Source of the DNA: Gammaproteobacteria bacterium
GTDB lineage: Bacteria; Pseudomonadota; Gammaproteobacteria; Steroidobacterales; Woeseiaceae
NCBI GenBank assembly: GCA_009937505.1
Contig: JAACFJ010000012.1
Span: 1 to 64,000 of the forward strand
Length of the DNA: 64,000 nucleotides
Direction: 5' to 3'
The notes beneath the pieces were generated by a model. The model did not search any database and was not told where the DNA came from. It was given only the letters and a program-made list of their open reading frames with translations. The position numbers were made by a program, and so were the translations under genes. This document shows positions 18,562 through 28,138 of this stretch, one piece after another (position 1 is the stretch's first letter; every line of letters begins with the position of its first letter).

Positions 18562-19029
18562 ATGCAGTCCGTTCATATCGATTCCGTCGACCGCAAGATC
18601 CTTCACCTGTTGCAGTCGGAGCCCGGCATCAATGCTGCAGCGATCGGGGAGCGGATCGGCCTTTCGCAGTCTGCGGTCTGGCGCCGCATGCAGGGCCTGC
18701 GCGACGAGGGAATCATTCGCGAACAGCCCGTCAAGATTGATCGCGAGAAGATCGGCCTCAACACGATGGTCTTCGCCCACGTAAAGCTGACCTCGCACGG
18801 CCGCAGCAATCTTGCGGCGTTCGCGGAATCGGTAAGGAGCTATCCCCAGGTACTCGACTGCTACGTGTTGCTCGGTAACGTCGATTTCCTCCTGCGTATC
18901 GTCACCGAAGACATCAAGGCCTACGAGCAGTTCTTTTTTGAAAAGCTTTCACAGCTGCCAGGAATTCAGGAGATCAATTCGAGCATCGCGCTCTCCGAGA
19001 TCAAGCATTCGACGGTGTTGCCAATCTAG
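18562..19029 (+). CDS. Lrp/AsnC family regulator, probable BkdR
   Basis: 155 residues. An N-terminal winged helix-turn-helix (about 6-65; [24 protein letters not shown]) is followed by the RAM ligand-binding/oligomerisation domain ([37 protein letters not shown]). Such proteins sense amino acids and form octamers that bend DNA. It is divergent from the leucine dehydrogenase-bkd operon, the same arrangement as bkdR in Pseudomonas, so activation of branched-chain amino acid breakdown by Leu/Ile/Val is likely. Its stop overlaps the convergent proline racemase family gene by 4 bases. Confidence 0.92.
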   Translation: MQSVHIDSVDRKILHLLQSEPGINAAAIGERIGLSQSAVWRRMQGLRDEGIIREQPVKIDREKIGLNTMVFAHVKLTSHGRSNLAAFAESVRSYPQVLDCYVLLGNVDFLLRIVTEDIKAYEQFFFEKLSQLPGIQEINSSIALSEIKHSTVLPI

Positions 19030-20054
19030 GCGCCCGGCCAGGTGTCGGAGACTCTGTAGCCCTCGGGCCAGGGATCGTCGGGATCGACGAAGATTTTCCG
19101 GGAACCCGTGCGCCAGGCACGGCCCTCGATACTGGGAATGATTGCTGCCCTGTCGCCGACGGACGTCTCGCCCTCTATGCGTCCCGTGAACCTGGAGCCG
19201 ATGATCGAATACGCGAGCAACGAGTCGCCGGGGGCAATGGCCTGACGGGCGTGCAGCAACGCGAGCCGCGCGGAGACACCCGTGCCGGTGGGAGACCGGT
19301 CGATCTTGCCGGGTCGAATCGCAACGGCATGCCGTGTTTCGAGCACGTCGCCACGCCTCCGGATCGGCGCGGCAAACAGACAGAACGAGATGTGCTTCCA
19401 GTCCGGGTTCTGCGGGTGGCTGAAGCCGAGTTGTTCGGTCGCGGCAGCAGAAATGCGCACGCCAAGTTCCGCAAGTTCCCGGGCCTCCCTCGACACGAGT
19501 TCGAATCCCAGGCCTTCGACGTCGACCACCACGAAACTGTCGCCGCCGTATGCGGTGTCGACCTTGAGCCGGCCCAGTCCGGGAACCTCGAGCGGCATGT
19601 CAAGCGCGCACGCGAATGAGGGCACGTTCCGGATCCTGACGGACCGGACCTTGCCGGCAGCGCAATGGGCCGTAACGTGGACCAGTCCGCCCGGGGCTTC
19701 GAGCACGAGCTGCGTCTCGGGTTCCTTCATTGCCACGATGCCGGTCTCGAGGACCACGGTCGCCACGCAGATCGAGTTCGATCCGGACATCGGCGGCGTG
19801 TCTTCCGGTTCCATGATGATGAATGCGACGTCCGCCCCGGGGTGCTTCGGCGGCACGAGGAGGTTGACGTGACGAAATACTCCTCCTCGCGGCTCATTGA
19901 GGACAAGCCGCCGCAGGCGGTCGTCTTGCGCTATCCAGCGCGACTGCTCCCAGACTGAATCGCCCGGTGGAGGCGTGGCGCCATCTACGATGACGTCGCC
20001 GACTTCGCCTTCGGCATGACACCCGACGATGTGTATGATGCTGTCTTTATGCAC
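19026..20054 (-). CDS. Proline racemase family enzyme with Ser/Thr in place of both catalytic Cys
   Basis: 342 residues. The family acts on proline or hydroxyproline (racemase, 4-hydroxyproline 2-epimerase, trans-3-hydroxyproline dehydratase). The fold signatures are clear: [18 protein letters not shown] at the N-terminus and [18 protein letters not shown] near the C-terminus. The first catalytic position, normally Cys in MCGH, reads PPMSGSNSI (Ser), and the second reads SPTGTG (Thr). Racemisation needs two thiols, so a dehydratase or another activity is more likely. Start is GTG at 20054, preceded by GGAG at 5 bases. An upstream in-frame extension would run into the divergent rhomboid gene. 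Confidence 0.85.
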   Translation of the reverse strand: MHKDSIIHIVGCHAEGEVGDVIVDGATPPPGDSVWEQSRWIAQDDRLRRLVLNEPRGGVFRHVNLLVPPKHPGADVAFIIMEPEDTPPMSGSNSICVATVVLETGIVAMKEPETQLVLEAPGGLVHVTAHCAAGKVRSVRIRNVPSFACALDMPLEVPGLGRLKVDTAYGGDSFVVVDVEGLGFELVSREARELAELGVRISAAATEQLGFSHPQNPDWKHISFCLFAAPIRRRGDVLETRHAVAIRPGKIDRSPTGTGVSARLALLHARQAIAPGDSLLAYSIIGSRFTGRIEGETSVGDRAAIIPSIEGRAWRTGSRKIFVDPDDPWPEGYRVSDTWPGA

Positions 20055-20109
20055 GGGCACTCCGTGTTGGAGGCGTGAGTGTAGATCACCCCGCTGCCGG
20101 AAATCGAAC

Positions 20110-20886
20110 GTGTTCCCGATCCGAGACGACAACCCGCAAATCCTGGTTCCCTACGCGACGTTCGGCATTATCGCCGTCAACGCGCTGGTGTGGGTCTTCG
20201 TGCAGGGGCTGGGTTCGAATCCGCTGCTGGCAGGCTCCATCTGCCAACTCGGGCTGATACCCGGCGAGCTGCTCGGAACCGTACCCGTGGGCACGCAGGT
20301 TCAGCTTGGCGCAAATACCTGGTGCGAACTCGGCAGCACTTCGAGCTGGCCGACAATATTTACGTCGATGTTCATGCACGGCGGGTGGTTACACATCATC
20401 GGCAATATGTGGTTCCTGTGGATCTTCGGCGATAACGTCGAGGATGCGATGGGATCTGTACGCTTCGTGATCTTCTACGTCCTGTGCGGGATTGCCGCCG
20501 CAGCGTTGCAGGTCGGCGCAAATCCACAGTCGACGGTGCCCATGGTCGGCGCGTCGGGTGCAATCGGCGGTGTCATGGGAGCGTACATCCTGCTGTATCC
20601 GCGCGTGCACGTGCACCTGCTGATATTTCTCGGCTTCTTCATCACAACCATCGCCGTGCCGGCCGTGTTCATGCTCGGCTACTGGTTCCTGCTGCAGGTC
20701 ATCGGCGGTTTCGGGTCGGTCGGTGCGAAAGGCGGCGTGGCGTTCTGGGCGCACGTTGGCGGGTTCGCTGCAGGGGCGTTGCTGGTCCTGCTGTTCCGTA
20801 AACCGGAATTGCTGCGCCGCCATCCGTTCTACGGCTGGAAGAAACGTTCACCTACAAGCAATTGGCGCCGTATCGATCGCCGTTAG
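20110..20886 (+). CDS. Rhomboid family intramembrane serine protease
   Basis: 258 residues, six or more membrane helices. The catalytic dyad is visible: S149 in VGASGAIGG and H215 in [10 protein letters not shown]. The L1-loop/TM2 signature [24 protein letters not shown] is complete. The start is a GTG reading (V)FPIRDDNP, the standard N-terminus for this subfamily, about 8 bases after GGAA. It lies 55 bases from the divergent proline racemase family gene, so the two must share promoter space. Substrates are unknown. The long insert between TM1 and the WLH loop is usual for this bacterial group. Confidence 0.92.
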   Translation: MFPIRDDNPQILVPYATFGIIAVNALVWVFVQGLGSNPLLAGSICQLGLIPGELLGTVPVGTQVQLGANTWCELGSTSSWPTIFTSMFMHGGWLHIIGNMWFLWIFGDNVEDAMGSVRFVIFYVLCGIAAAALQVGANPQSTVPMVGASGAIGGVMGAYILLYPRVHVHLLIFLGFFITTIAVPAVFMLGYWFLLQVIGGFGSVGAKGGVAFWAHVGGFAAGALLVLLFRKPELLRRHPFYGWKKRSPTSNWRRIDRR

Positions 20887-20961
20887 CCCGAATGAGAGCT
20901 GCGTTCTTGTTTCGCAACTGACGCTGTGTAGACTGCCTTGTCATTGCCGCCCGGGTGGTCG

Positions 20962-22659
20962 ATGTCAACCAGGACAAAAAGCCTTTTCGCCGCCGCGTAC
21001 ATACTGCACGTGCTGTGGATCATTCTGCTGGCCAGCGTACCCCCGGTCAGCCGGGATGCATTGACGCATCATCTGGCGGTGCCGAAGCTCTGGGTCGAGG
21101 GCGGCGGAATCCACGAGCGGCCGGACATACTGTTCTCGTACTATCCGCAACTACTCGATGTCCTGTACATGGCACCGGTCGCGCTCGGCCACGACATTGC
21201 GGCAAAGTACCTGCATTTCGCATTCGCGCTGCTCACCGCAGTGCTCATCTTTCTTTTCGTGCGGCGAAGGCTCGGTCCATCATGGGCGGCACTCAGCGGA
21301 CTGATGTTCCTGACATTGCCGTTGATAGTGAAGTTGTCGGTGACCGTGTACGTGGATCTCGGGCTCATTTTCTTCACGACTGCAGCACTGTTCAGCGTCG
21401 CGATCTGGCTCGAGGAGACGGGCAAGACCCGCTGGCTGGTACTCGCAGCCGTTTGCAGCGGACTTGCCCTGGGCACGAAATACAACGCGCTGGTCTCCTT
21501 CCTGTTGCTGAGCCTGTTGCTGCCGTTTTTCTACCTGTTCCGGTTCCGGCGCGACAACCCGCACGCCGAGCAGCTCAATGCCGTGAAGTTCGGAGTGCTG
21601 TTTGTCGCAATCTCTCTCCTGGTGTTCTCGCCCTGGCTGGCTCGAAACTACAGTCTGACCGGCAATCCGCTGTACCCCTTGGCGCAGGGGGTGTTCGCCG
21701 GGCAGGCAGAGCAACTACCGTCGCCGGATCAGACGGCGAATGCCGAGGCGCATGCACGCGCCGCAATCGGGGAGCAGGCAGGGAAAGGCGAAAAGCCGCT
21801 CGGCCCCTTGTTGACGCGGCGGCTCGTGCATGAAGAAAGTTTGCCGTATACGCTCCTGATTCCATTGCGCATATTCTTCGAAGGCGAGGACGACAACCCG
21901 AAATACTTCGACGGCCGCCTGAACCCCATGTTGCTCTTGCTGCCGCTGGCATTACTCGTACTCGCAAGACGGGCGGGTATCGGGCACAGGGAACACCTCC
22001 TGTTGGGTACATATGCGGTGTTGATGATCGTGCTGGTGTTCCTGCTGACGGACATGCGGCTGCGCTGGGTTGCGACGATCGTGCCGCCGCTCGTGGTGCT
22101 TACAACCTGCGGCCTCTGGGCAATTCACCGGCAGCTCGCAGAACGATCTTCCTCGACAGGCAAGGCTCGCGCCGTGACGGGGCTCCTCGTCATCGCATAT
22201 TTCGTGCCGAACCTGCTCTATGCCCATGCACTGTTCGGCAAGATCGATCCCGTGCCGTATGTCACCGGCCAGGTGGACTATGCGTCATACGTTGACAGTC
22301 ATCGGCCGGAGTATGCGGCCATTTCGCTGGCTAACCAGCTGGTTGCAACTGACAAGAAGGTCCTGGGCCTGTATCTCGGAAATCGCCGCTACTACTTTTC
22401 CGTCGACGCGATCGTGGTGAACGCGGTATTTACCAGTGTCGCGGAGCGGTCGGAATCCGGCGACGGGATCGCGGATCGCCTGCTCGGGCTCGGCTACAGC
22501 CATATTGTCGTTCACACGGGTCTGTTTCGGCAGTGGCTGGGTTCGACGGATGAACGCACAGCTGCCCGGGTCAACGCATTCGCGGACGAACGCCTGAAGC
22601 AGCTTCTCTTCGACGATGGCTTCGGACTTTACGAAATCATGCCGCAAACGCCGCCGTGA
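20962..22659 (+). CDS. GT-C family membrane glycosyltransferase
   Basis: 565 residues with about ten to twelve hydrophobic helices. The first extracytoplasmic loop carries PPVSRDALTHHLAVPKLW, the acidic loop that supplies the catalytic Asp in ArnT/PMT-type GT-C enzymes. A soluble C-terminal part (about 430-565) reads like a small alpha/beta domain. These enzymes transfer a sugar from a polyprenyl-phosphate carrier to lipid, glycan or protein in the periplasm. I choose ATG at 20962 over an upstream in-frame start because it begins just before the first helix. Acceptor and sugar are not predictable, and there is no glycan gene cluster around it. Confidence 0.8.
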   Translation: MSTRTKSLFAAAYILHVLWIILLASVPPVSRDALTHHLAVPKLWVEGGGIHERPDILFSYYPQLLDVLYMAPVALGHDIAAKYLHFAFALLTAVLIFLFVRRRLGPSWAALSGLMFLTLPLIVKLSVTVYVDLGLIFFTTAALFSVAIWLEETGKTRWLVLAAVCSGLALGTKYNALVSFLLLSLLLPFFYLFRFRRDNPHAEQLNAVKFGVLFVAISLLVFSPWLARNYSLTGNPLYPLAQGVFAGQAEQLPSPDQTANAEAHARAAIGEQAGKGEKPLGPLLTRRLVHEESLPYTLLIPLRIFFEGEDDNPKYFDGRLNPMLLLLPLALLVLARRAGIGHREHLLLGTYAVLMIVLVFLLTDMRLRWVATIVPPLVVLTTCGLWAIHRQLAERSSSTGKARAVTGLLVIAYFVPNLLYAHALFGKIDPVPYVTGQVDYASYVDSHRPEYAAISLANQLVATDKKVLGLYLGNRRYYFSVDAIVVNAVFTSVAERSESGDGIADRLLGLGYSHIVVHTGLFRQWLGSTDERTAARVNAFADERLKQLLFDDGFGLYEIMPQTPP

Positions 22660-22745
22660 GGTGGCACGTGCCAGCGCGAAATTGTGACGCGAGTCACCTG
22701 TTTGCTGGGCGTAAAACACCATACTTGGCTTTGCCCGGAGCCAAT

Positions 22746-23228
22746 ATGATCCGATCACTGTCCATACTGTCGCTGACCTTCGGCCTGATCCTCACGGCGC
22801 ATGCCGACGTCTGGAAATGGGTTGACGCAAACGGCAAGACCCATTTCGTCGATACGATGAAGGCGATCTATACGTGGGTCGACGAAAACGGCAAGCGCCA
22901 CTATGCCGATACGCCCGGTCATGAAGACGCGGTCGGCGTGCAGCTGGTCTGGCATTCCGGCGGCACTCTCGATGAAGTGGAGAGCCCTGATGGTGACGAT
23001 GCCGGCGACGACTACGCGTACCCGGGCGAAACCGCCGAGGAGCGCGCCGAGCGCGAGGCGGCCGACGCCTACTACTGCAAGCGAGCCACCGAGATCTTCG
23101 AGTCCTACCTCAACGCACCCCGCCTGTATCGAAGCAACGATGCCGGCGAGCGCGAGTACCTCAGCGAGAAGGATGCCGCCGCCACGATCGCCGAAACGAA
23201 GGCGAGAATGGACGAGCTCTGCCGGTAG
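22746..23228 (+). CDS. Exported protein with two tandem DUF4124 motifs
   Basis: 160 residues, signal peptide 1-20 (cleavage after AHA). Two DUF4124 units follow in tandem: DVWKWVDANGKTHFVDT and AIYTWVDENGKRHYADT. The rest is acidic and helical and has one Cys. DUF4124 proteins are small periplasmic proteins of unknown function common in gammaproteobacteria, and normally one unit is present. Start ATG at 22746 follows CCCGGAGCC. An upstream in-frame start would place extra polar residues before the signal peptide. Confidence 0.82.
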   Translation: MIRSLSILSLTFGLILTAHADVWKWVDANGKTHFVDTMKAIYTWVDENGKRHYADTPGHEDAVGVQLVWHSGGTLDEVESPDGDDAGDDYAYPGETAEERAEREAADAYYCKRATEIFESYLNAPRLYRSNDAGEREYLSEKDAAATIAETKARMDELCR

Positions 23229-23254
23229 CCGCCGTAACGTGGCGGCCGTTACGT

Positions 23255-23755
23255 CTACGTAGTCGCCGATCTTACAAATATCGCCTTGTCGATCTTTTCG
23301 AACGTGTCCTGGTATAACGCAGGTTCCTGCACCGGCTGCGATTGCCGGGGTCCGCTCGAGAAATTCACGATGTTGTCAACGAAGTTCAGGCGAATCCTCA
23401 CGAGTCCCGACGGCATTTTTTCCACGAACGCCGTTGCCCGCCTGTGCGTCGCACCCCTCGTGTCGGTACCGGAAAATACTTGCGCCAGCAGGTCGCTCAT
23501 TTCCATTTCATGACGTTGCGTCGGACCGGTCGCAGTAATGAGCCCGGTGTCGAAGTCGCCGTCGTCAATAATGAAACCGAGGTCCTGGAACACGGACATC
23601 GTGGCCGAGAACGCGGCGCGTTTGCTCGTCTCGAATTCTCTTGCCTGGTAGGCCTGCAATTCGACCCCGCTTTTTGCGGCGGGCGGTGCCGATGCGCAAC
23701 CGCCCACGAGCAAAGCGAGGATCGTGATCAACGGAATGCTGGAGTAGGTTTTCAT
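23255..23755 (-). CDS. Small lipoprotein (outer membrane type)
   Basis: 166 residues with a lipobox LLVGGC, followed by ASAPPAAKSG. The body (FETSKRAAFSATMSVFQDLGFIIDDGDFDTGLITATG) matches the pattern of small alpha/beta lipoproteins in which a helix is followed by I..A/SxG..T.. strands. I do not know a functional name. A strong ribosome site (GAGGAGG) lies 6 bases before ATG at 23755, which rules out an in-frame start 18 codons upstream. The gene follows the BamE-like lipoprotein with a 22-base gap and is probably cotranscribed with it and the Omp85-like barrel. Confidence 0.8.
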   Translation of the reverse strand: MKTYSSIPLITILALLVGGCASAPPAAKSGVELQAYQAREFETSKRAAFSATMSVFQDLGFIIDDGDFDTGLITATGPTQRHEMEMSDLLAQVFSGTDTRGATHRRATAFVEKMPSGLVRIRLNFVDNIVNFSSGPRQSQPVQEPALYQDTFEKIDKAIFVRSATT

Positions 23756-23777
23756 CTCGGCCTCCTCTGGTAGCTTG

Positions 23778-24215
23778 TCAGAAACTCGAGGTGCGGTAGG
23801 AGAAGTCACGCACGAGGCCGGCGTCGTCGAACTTGACGATCACCGTCAGGGTGCGCTGCGATGAGCTGCGGGCGCCGGCATTCTTGCTGCCGCCCCCCGC
23901 ACCGCCCCCGGAGCTGCCTATCACGAGCCCGGCGACGACACCGCTGCTGCGCGAGTACGAGACGTCGCTGGATATCTTGTCCCAGATCCAGACCTCGTTG
24001 CGGTCTGCGTCCGTGGACACGATGTTCGGTGCGCCGAGTATCGCGGCGACCTCGGCAGTCGGCATGCCGACCCTGATTTCGCGCTGCACCATACCGACGG
24101 TAACCCGGTCGACGTTATCGTCCTGTACCTCGGCGCGATGCTGCGTCGCGCTGCAACCCGGCAATGTGATCGCCGCGGCCGCAAGTAGCGACAACGAGAC
24201 AATACTGGTTTTCAT
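23778..24215 (-). CDS. BamE/SmpA-like lipoprotein
   Basis: 145 residues, lipobox ITLPGC. The central segment QREIRVGMPTAEVAAILGAPNIVSTDADRNEVWIWDK (read in pieces) is the BamE-fold pattern of a helix followed by the VGMt..eV...lG.P turn. A Gly/Ser-rich loop near residues 95-110 interrupts the second half. BamE-fold lipoproteins assist outer-membrane protein assembly or bind peptidoglycan. The upstream gene on the same strand encodes an Omp85-type barrel, which supports an outer-membrane role. Confidence 0.78.
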   Translation of the reverse strand: MKTSIVSLSLLAAAAITLPGCSATQHRAEVQDDNVDRVTVGMVQREIRVGMPTAEVAAILGAPNIVSTDADRNEVWIWDKISSDVSYSRSSGVVAGLVIGSSGGGAGGGSKNAGARSSSQRTLTVIVKFDDAGLVRDFSYRTSSF

Positions 24216-24321
24216 GGTGATCTCCTTTGCGTGCCGTTATTCGACGGGAATATCATCGAACATGGCGCCGACAAAGGCCTGCGGGACTGCTGATTGTTTA
24301 CTGAGGTTTTTGTGAGGCGGG

Positions 24322-26010
24322 CTAGAAGCTGCGTTTGGCTTCCAGCAGGATCTGCACGCTGTCGATCGACGGGTCGCCGTCCAGAGGAAACGCGAAATCC
24401 AGGTGGGCGACCTTGTTGGTGCTGAAACGGGTGGGCGCGAAGCGAAACCCGAAGCCGACGTCTTTTAGCCAGCCGTAATTCCGTTCGCCGATGGGGTTCT
24501 CTCCCCAGGTGCGTCCGACGTCGGCGAATATCGCGCCGCCGACGCGGAACAGGCGCCAGGGGTACCAGTCGGTGAAGTAGCGTTGCTCGATCGAGAACAG
24601 CATCTTCGAGTCGCCCGTCTGGTAGCGCAGCGGGTAGCCGCGGAGGCCGGATTTGCCACCGAGCTGCACCGGATTATCCAGGTCGAGGTCATGCCCAACG
24701 GCGCCTGAGAGTTTCATGAAGAACAGCCGCTTTTCCGACTGCCGGTGGTAGAAGCCCGCCCGGATCGACGTGATCGCATTCTTGCTGTTGCCGCCCTCGC
24801 GCCGGCCGCTCGTTGCGGCGGTGAGCAGCAACGCGGTCTTTTCCAGCGAGCCGAAACCGAGATTGAGCGCGGCGGATACGATCAGCGCGTCGCGATCGGC
24901 GCCAAAGCTCTCGTCCGCCCAGCCGACAGACGCCGAAAGGCGCGTGCCCATGTAGAAATCTTCGGTGCGACCGATCTGATTGGTGTTGCTCGTCGTGCTG
25001 AACTCGTCCTGCAGGACTTCGAGCCCCAGGAACGGGTATACCAGCTTGCGGTCCTCCGGGATAACGGCGGGCAGCGTGGGATCGACAGCTTCCGAGAACC
25101 GGTTGTCATCGAAGACATAGCCGGCGCTCCAGCGCCGCACCCAGCCGTCCCTGAGACCCGCCGACCAGCCGCCGAAGCCCGTCACGTAGTCGCGCTCGTG
25201 GCGGTACTCCGCAGTTTCGTCTCCCAGCCGGTAGAGCGCCGTGCGGCGGTCGTCGAACGAGACCCAGCCGCCACCCGACCAGCGTGCATCCAGCGCGTGA
25301 AATGGCCGGACGATGGATAGCAACTGGGTTTCGCCGTCGGAGTTGTCAGCAAGGCGCAGGAACATCGAGACCCAGCTGCTGCCCAGGTTCCTGTCCTCGA
25401 AATCGAACTGCGTGGACGTTCGATCAACATTGTCGATCCACTTCAGCCGCAGAAGCTGACCCCGGCCCAGGAGGTTGGTCTCCTCGATTCCGAGGGCCGT
25501 CCGGTTCTCGCCGCCGCTGCGGGAAAACGATACGTCGGGCGTCAGCGACCAGACATCCTGCGTCGTGACCTTCACATCGACAACGCCGTTCTCGTACCTG
25601 ATGGGCTCGATCCTTGCGTCGTAAATGAAGCGGTTAGACCGCACGATTCGCTCGGTTTCCTCGAGCAGGCGGCCGGAGTAGGCGTCGCCATCCTCGAACA
25701 GCAACTGGTTACGAATGACGCGGTCGCGGGTAATGATGTGCAGCCGGTTCGCCCAGCGGTAGAGCCACTTGTTCTCTTTCGGATCCGAAAGATCGAATAT
25801 GTTGCGTTTCTCGAGCACAATATTGCCGATGACGGCATCGGCCGCTTCGAGGTCTCCGTCTTTCGGCACGGGCGCCGCGACCATCACTTCCCGGCCTTCC
25901 AGGGTCGGTGCCTGCTGCGCACCCGATTGCGGCCCCCATGCGATGAGCAACAGCAAAAGGATGGAGCTGTGCCGGCCCAAACGAATATTGTCGGTAACGC
26001 GATGTCGCAT
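24322..26010 (-). CDS. Omp85-superfamily outer-membrane barrel protein
   Basis: 562 residues from ATG at 26010, which starts a plausible signal peptide (RLGRHSSILLLLLIAWG). An in-frame ATG 15 codons further upstream is also possible. One or two POTRA-like domains (about 60-160; VIRNQLLFEDGDAYSGRLLEETERIVRSN in pieces) precede a beta-barrel with alternating hydrophobic strands, a GLRGYP motif near residue 460 (typical of the L6 loop region in Omp85/TpsB proteins) and a C-terminal strand ending KRSF with terminal Phe. A role in protein or lipid insertion into the outer membrane is expected. The next two genes encode small lipoproteins, which fits an assembly complex. Confidence 0.82.
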   Translation of the reverse strand: MRHRVTDNIRLGRHSSILLLLLIAWGPQSGAQQAPTLEGREVMVAAPVPKDGDLEAADAVIGNIVLEKRNIFDLSDPKENKWLYRWANRLHIITRDRVIRNQLLFEDGDAYSGRLLEETERIVRSNRFIYDARIEPIRYENGVVDVKVTTQDVWSLTPDVSFSRSGGENRTALGIEETNLLGRGQLLRLKWIDNVDRTSTQFDFEDRNLGSSWVSMFLRLADNSDGETQLLSIVRPFHALDARWSGGGWVSFDDRRTALYRLGDETAEYRHERDYVTGFGGWSAGLRDGWVRRWSAGYVFDDNRFSEAVDPTLPAVIPEDRKLVYPFLGLEVLQDEFSTTSNTNQIGRTEDFYMGTRLSASVGWADESFGADRDALIVSAALNLGFGSLEKTALLLTAATSGRREGGNSKNAITSIRAGFYHRQSEKRLFFMKLSGAVGHDLDLDNPVQLGGKSGLRGYPLRYQTGDSKMLFSIEQRYFTDWYPWRLFRVGGAIFADVGRTWGENPIGERNYGWLKDVGFGFRFAPTRFSTNKVAHLDFAFPLDGDPSIDSVQILLEAKRSF

Positions 26011-26135
26011 GGCGAGATTCTTGAAGTTCACGGCTGCAGTTGCCGACGCAACCATTTGCTCGGCGCGTTCAGCGCTACGTCAATCTTTCCGATCCAGTAT
26101 AATCGGCCATCCGCGCTTTGTAGACCTCGGATGTC

Positions 26136-26342
26136 ATGGAAGAAAGCCTGCTCGAACTAGGCACGATGCTCTTGATCGCCGGTATGGGAACGGTATTCGT
26201 GTTCCTGACCGTGCTGGTTGGGGCTATGTCTCTCATGGCGAACGTAGTAAGTAGACTCCAGCCCGCGGCGCCCGATGATCATGTTACTCATGAAGAGGTA
26301 GCTGCGATCGCCGCAGCCATTCGCCGGCACCGCCAATCCTGA
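26136..26342 (+). CDS. oadG: Oxaloacetate decarboxylase gamma subunit
   Basis: 68 residues: one N-terminal membrane helix (about 8-33), then a short cytoplasmic tail ending in a basic AAAIRRHRQS segment. OadG anchors the alpha subunit to the beta subunit and binds zinc. The tail here is short and has an HEEVAAIAAAI helix like other family members. It is the first gene of oadGAB, 20 bases before oadA. Confidence 0.88.
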   Translation: MEESLLELGTMLLIAGMGTVFVFLTVLVGAMSLMANVVSRLQPAAPDDHVTHEEVAAIAAAIRRHRQS

Positions 26343-26362
26343 TTGACCTGATATAGAAACCT

Positions 26363-28138
26363 ATGAGCGAAAAGAAACCACTCGGTATCACCGAACTTGT
26401 GCTGCGTGACGCGCACCAGAGCTTGCTGGCGACGCGTATGCGGATCGACGATATGCTGCCCGTTGCCGGCAAGCTCGACAAGATCGGGTTCTGGTCGATC
26501 GAGTCGTGGGGCGGGGCGACATTCGACGCCTGCATTCGCTATCTCGGCGAGGACCCTTGGGAGCGCATCCGCCTTCTCAAAGCGGCCATGCCCAATACGC
26601 CGCAACAGATGTTATTTCGTGGCCAGAATATTCTCGGCTACCGGCATTACGCCGACGACCTGGTCGAGAAGTTCGTCGAGCGCTGTGCCGTCAACGGCGT
26701 CGATGTCTTCCGCATCTTCGATGCGCTGAATGACCTCAGGAACCTGGAGACGGCGGTCAAAGCCACGGTCGCGGTCGGTAAGCATGCCCAGGGCACCATC
26801 TCGTACACCGTGAGCCCCGTGCACACGATCGATTTGTGGGTCGATCTCGGCAAGCGTATCGAGGACATGGGTGCCCACTCGATCTGCATCAAGGATATGG
26901 CCGGGCTGTTGCGTCCGTATGTCGCGTTCGAACTCGTCAGCCGGCTCAAGGAAGCGGTCGACATCCCGATTCACATGCAGTGCCATGCAACGACCGGTTT
27001 GTCCACGGCAACCTGCGTGAAAGCGGCGGAGGCAGGCATCGACAACATCGATACGGCGATTTCGTCGATGAGCATGACTTACGGTCACTCACCAACAGAG
27101 TCCCTGGTATCGATACTGGAAGGCACGGATCGTGACACCGGTCTCGATCTGCAGGCGCTCGAGGAGGTTGCCGCCTATTTCCGCGAGGTACGCAAGAAAT
27201 ACGCGAAATTCGAAGGCGGGCTCAAGGGCGTCGATTCCCGAATACTGGTTGCCCAGGTCCCCGGCGGCATGCTGACGAACCTCGAGAACCAGCTACGCGA
27301 ACAGAATGCCGGCGACAAGCTCGATGCGGTACTTGAGGAGATCCCCCAGGTGCGCCGTGATCTCGGCATGCTGCCACTCGTAACGCCGACATCCCAGATC
27401 GTGGGAACCCAGGCGGTCATCAATGTTCTCTCCGGTTCCCGCTACACCACTATTACCAAGGAGACTGCGGGAGTCCTGAAGGGCGAGTACGGTGCGACAC
27501 CGGCCGAGGTGAACAAGGAGCTGCAGGCGCGGGTGCTCGAGGGTGCCGAGCCGGTAACCTGTCGCCCTGCCGACCTGCTCGAGCCGGAACTCGAGTTGCA
27601 GACCGAGAAACTCAGTCATATAGCGATCGAGAAAAAGATTAATCTCGCGTCCGACGTCATCGATGATGTCCTGACCTATGCGCTGTTTCCGCAGATCGGC
27701 ATCCGCTTCCTGCAGAACCGCGGCAAACCGGACGCCTTCGAGCCGCCGCCTGGCATCGAGGCGCCGCCGCCCCCCGCCGCGCCGGCCCCCGCTGCACAGG
27801 GACCGGCCGTTTACTCGGTCCGGGTGAACGGCAGGGAATTTACGGTCGAGGTGGCGGAGGACGGCCAACTCGCCGATCTCAGCCCGGCGCCGGCGGGGCC
27901 GAATGTTGCGCCCCGATCGTCTGGCGAAGCAGTGAAAGCAGTGCTCGCGGGCAATGTCTTCAAGGTGAATGTCGCGCCAGGTGACCGTGTCGAGAAAGGG
28001 CAGCCGCTACTCGTGGTCGAGGCGATGAAGATGGAGACCGCGGTAAGCGCGCCGAGCGCCGGGACGATCAGCGACGTGTTCGTCCGCGAAGGTGACGTCG
28101 TCGCCGTGGGTGACCCGCTCGTTGCCATCGCGGGCTGA
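26363..28138 (+). CDS. oadA: Oxaloacetate decarboxylase alpha subunit
   Basis: 591 residues. The carboxyltransferase TIM barrel starts [19 protein letters not shown] and has MQCHATTG for metal binding. A Pro/Ala linker (about 465-485) leads to the biotinyl domain with K556 in [10 protein letters not shown]. The subunit transfers CO2 from oxaloacetate to biotin, and carboxybiotin is then decarboxylated by OadB with sodium export. The region between barrel and biotin domain contains another [13 protein letters not shown] strand, normal for the family. Its stop overlaps the oadB start by one base (TGATG). Confidence 0.95.
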   Translation: MSEKKPLGITELVLRDAHQSLLATRMRIDDMLPVAGKLDKIGFWSIESWGGATFDACIRYLGEDPWERIRLLKAAMPNTPQQMLFRGQNILGYRHYADDLVEKFVERCAVNGVDVFRIFDALNDLRNLETAVKATVAVGKHAQGTISYTVSPVHTIDLWVDLGKRIEDMGAHSICIKDMAGLLRPYVAFELVSRLKEAVDIPIHMQCHATTGLSTATCVKAAEAGIDNIDTAISSMSMTYGHSPTESLVSILEGTDRDTGLDLQALEEVAAYFREVRKKYAKFEGGLKGVDSRILVAQVPGGMLTNLENQLREQNAGDKLDAVLEEIPQVRRDLGMLPLVTPTSQIVGTQAVINVLSGSRYTTITKETAGVLKGEYGATPAEVNKELQARVLEGAEPVTCRPADLLEPELELQTEKLSHIAIEKKINLASDVIDDVLTYALFPQIGIRFLQNRGKPDAFEPPPGIEAPPPPAAPAPAAQGPAVYSVRVNGREFTVEVAEDGQLADLSPAPAGPNVAPRSSGEAVKAVLAGNVFKVNVAPGDRVEKGQPLLVVEAMKMETAVSAPSAGTISDVFVREGDVVAVGDPLVAIAG

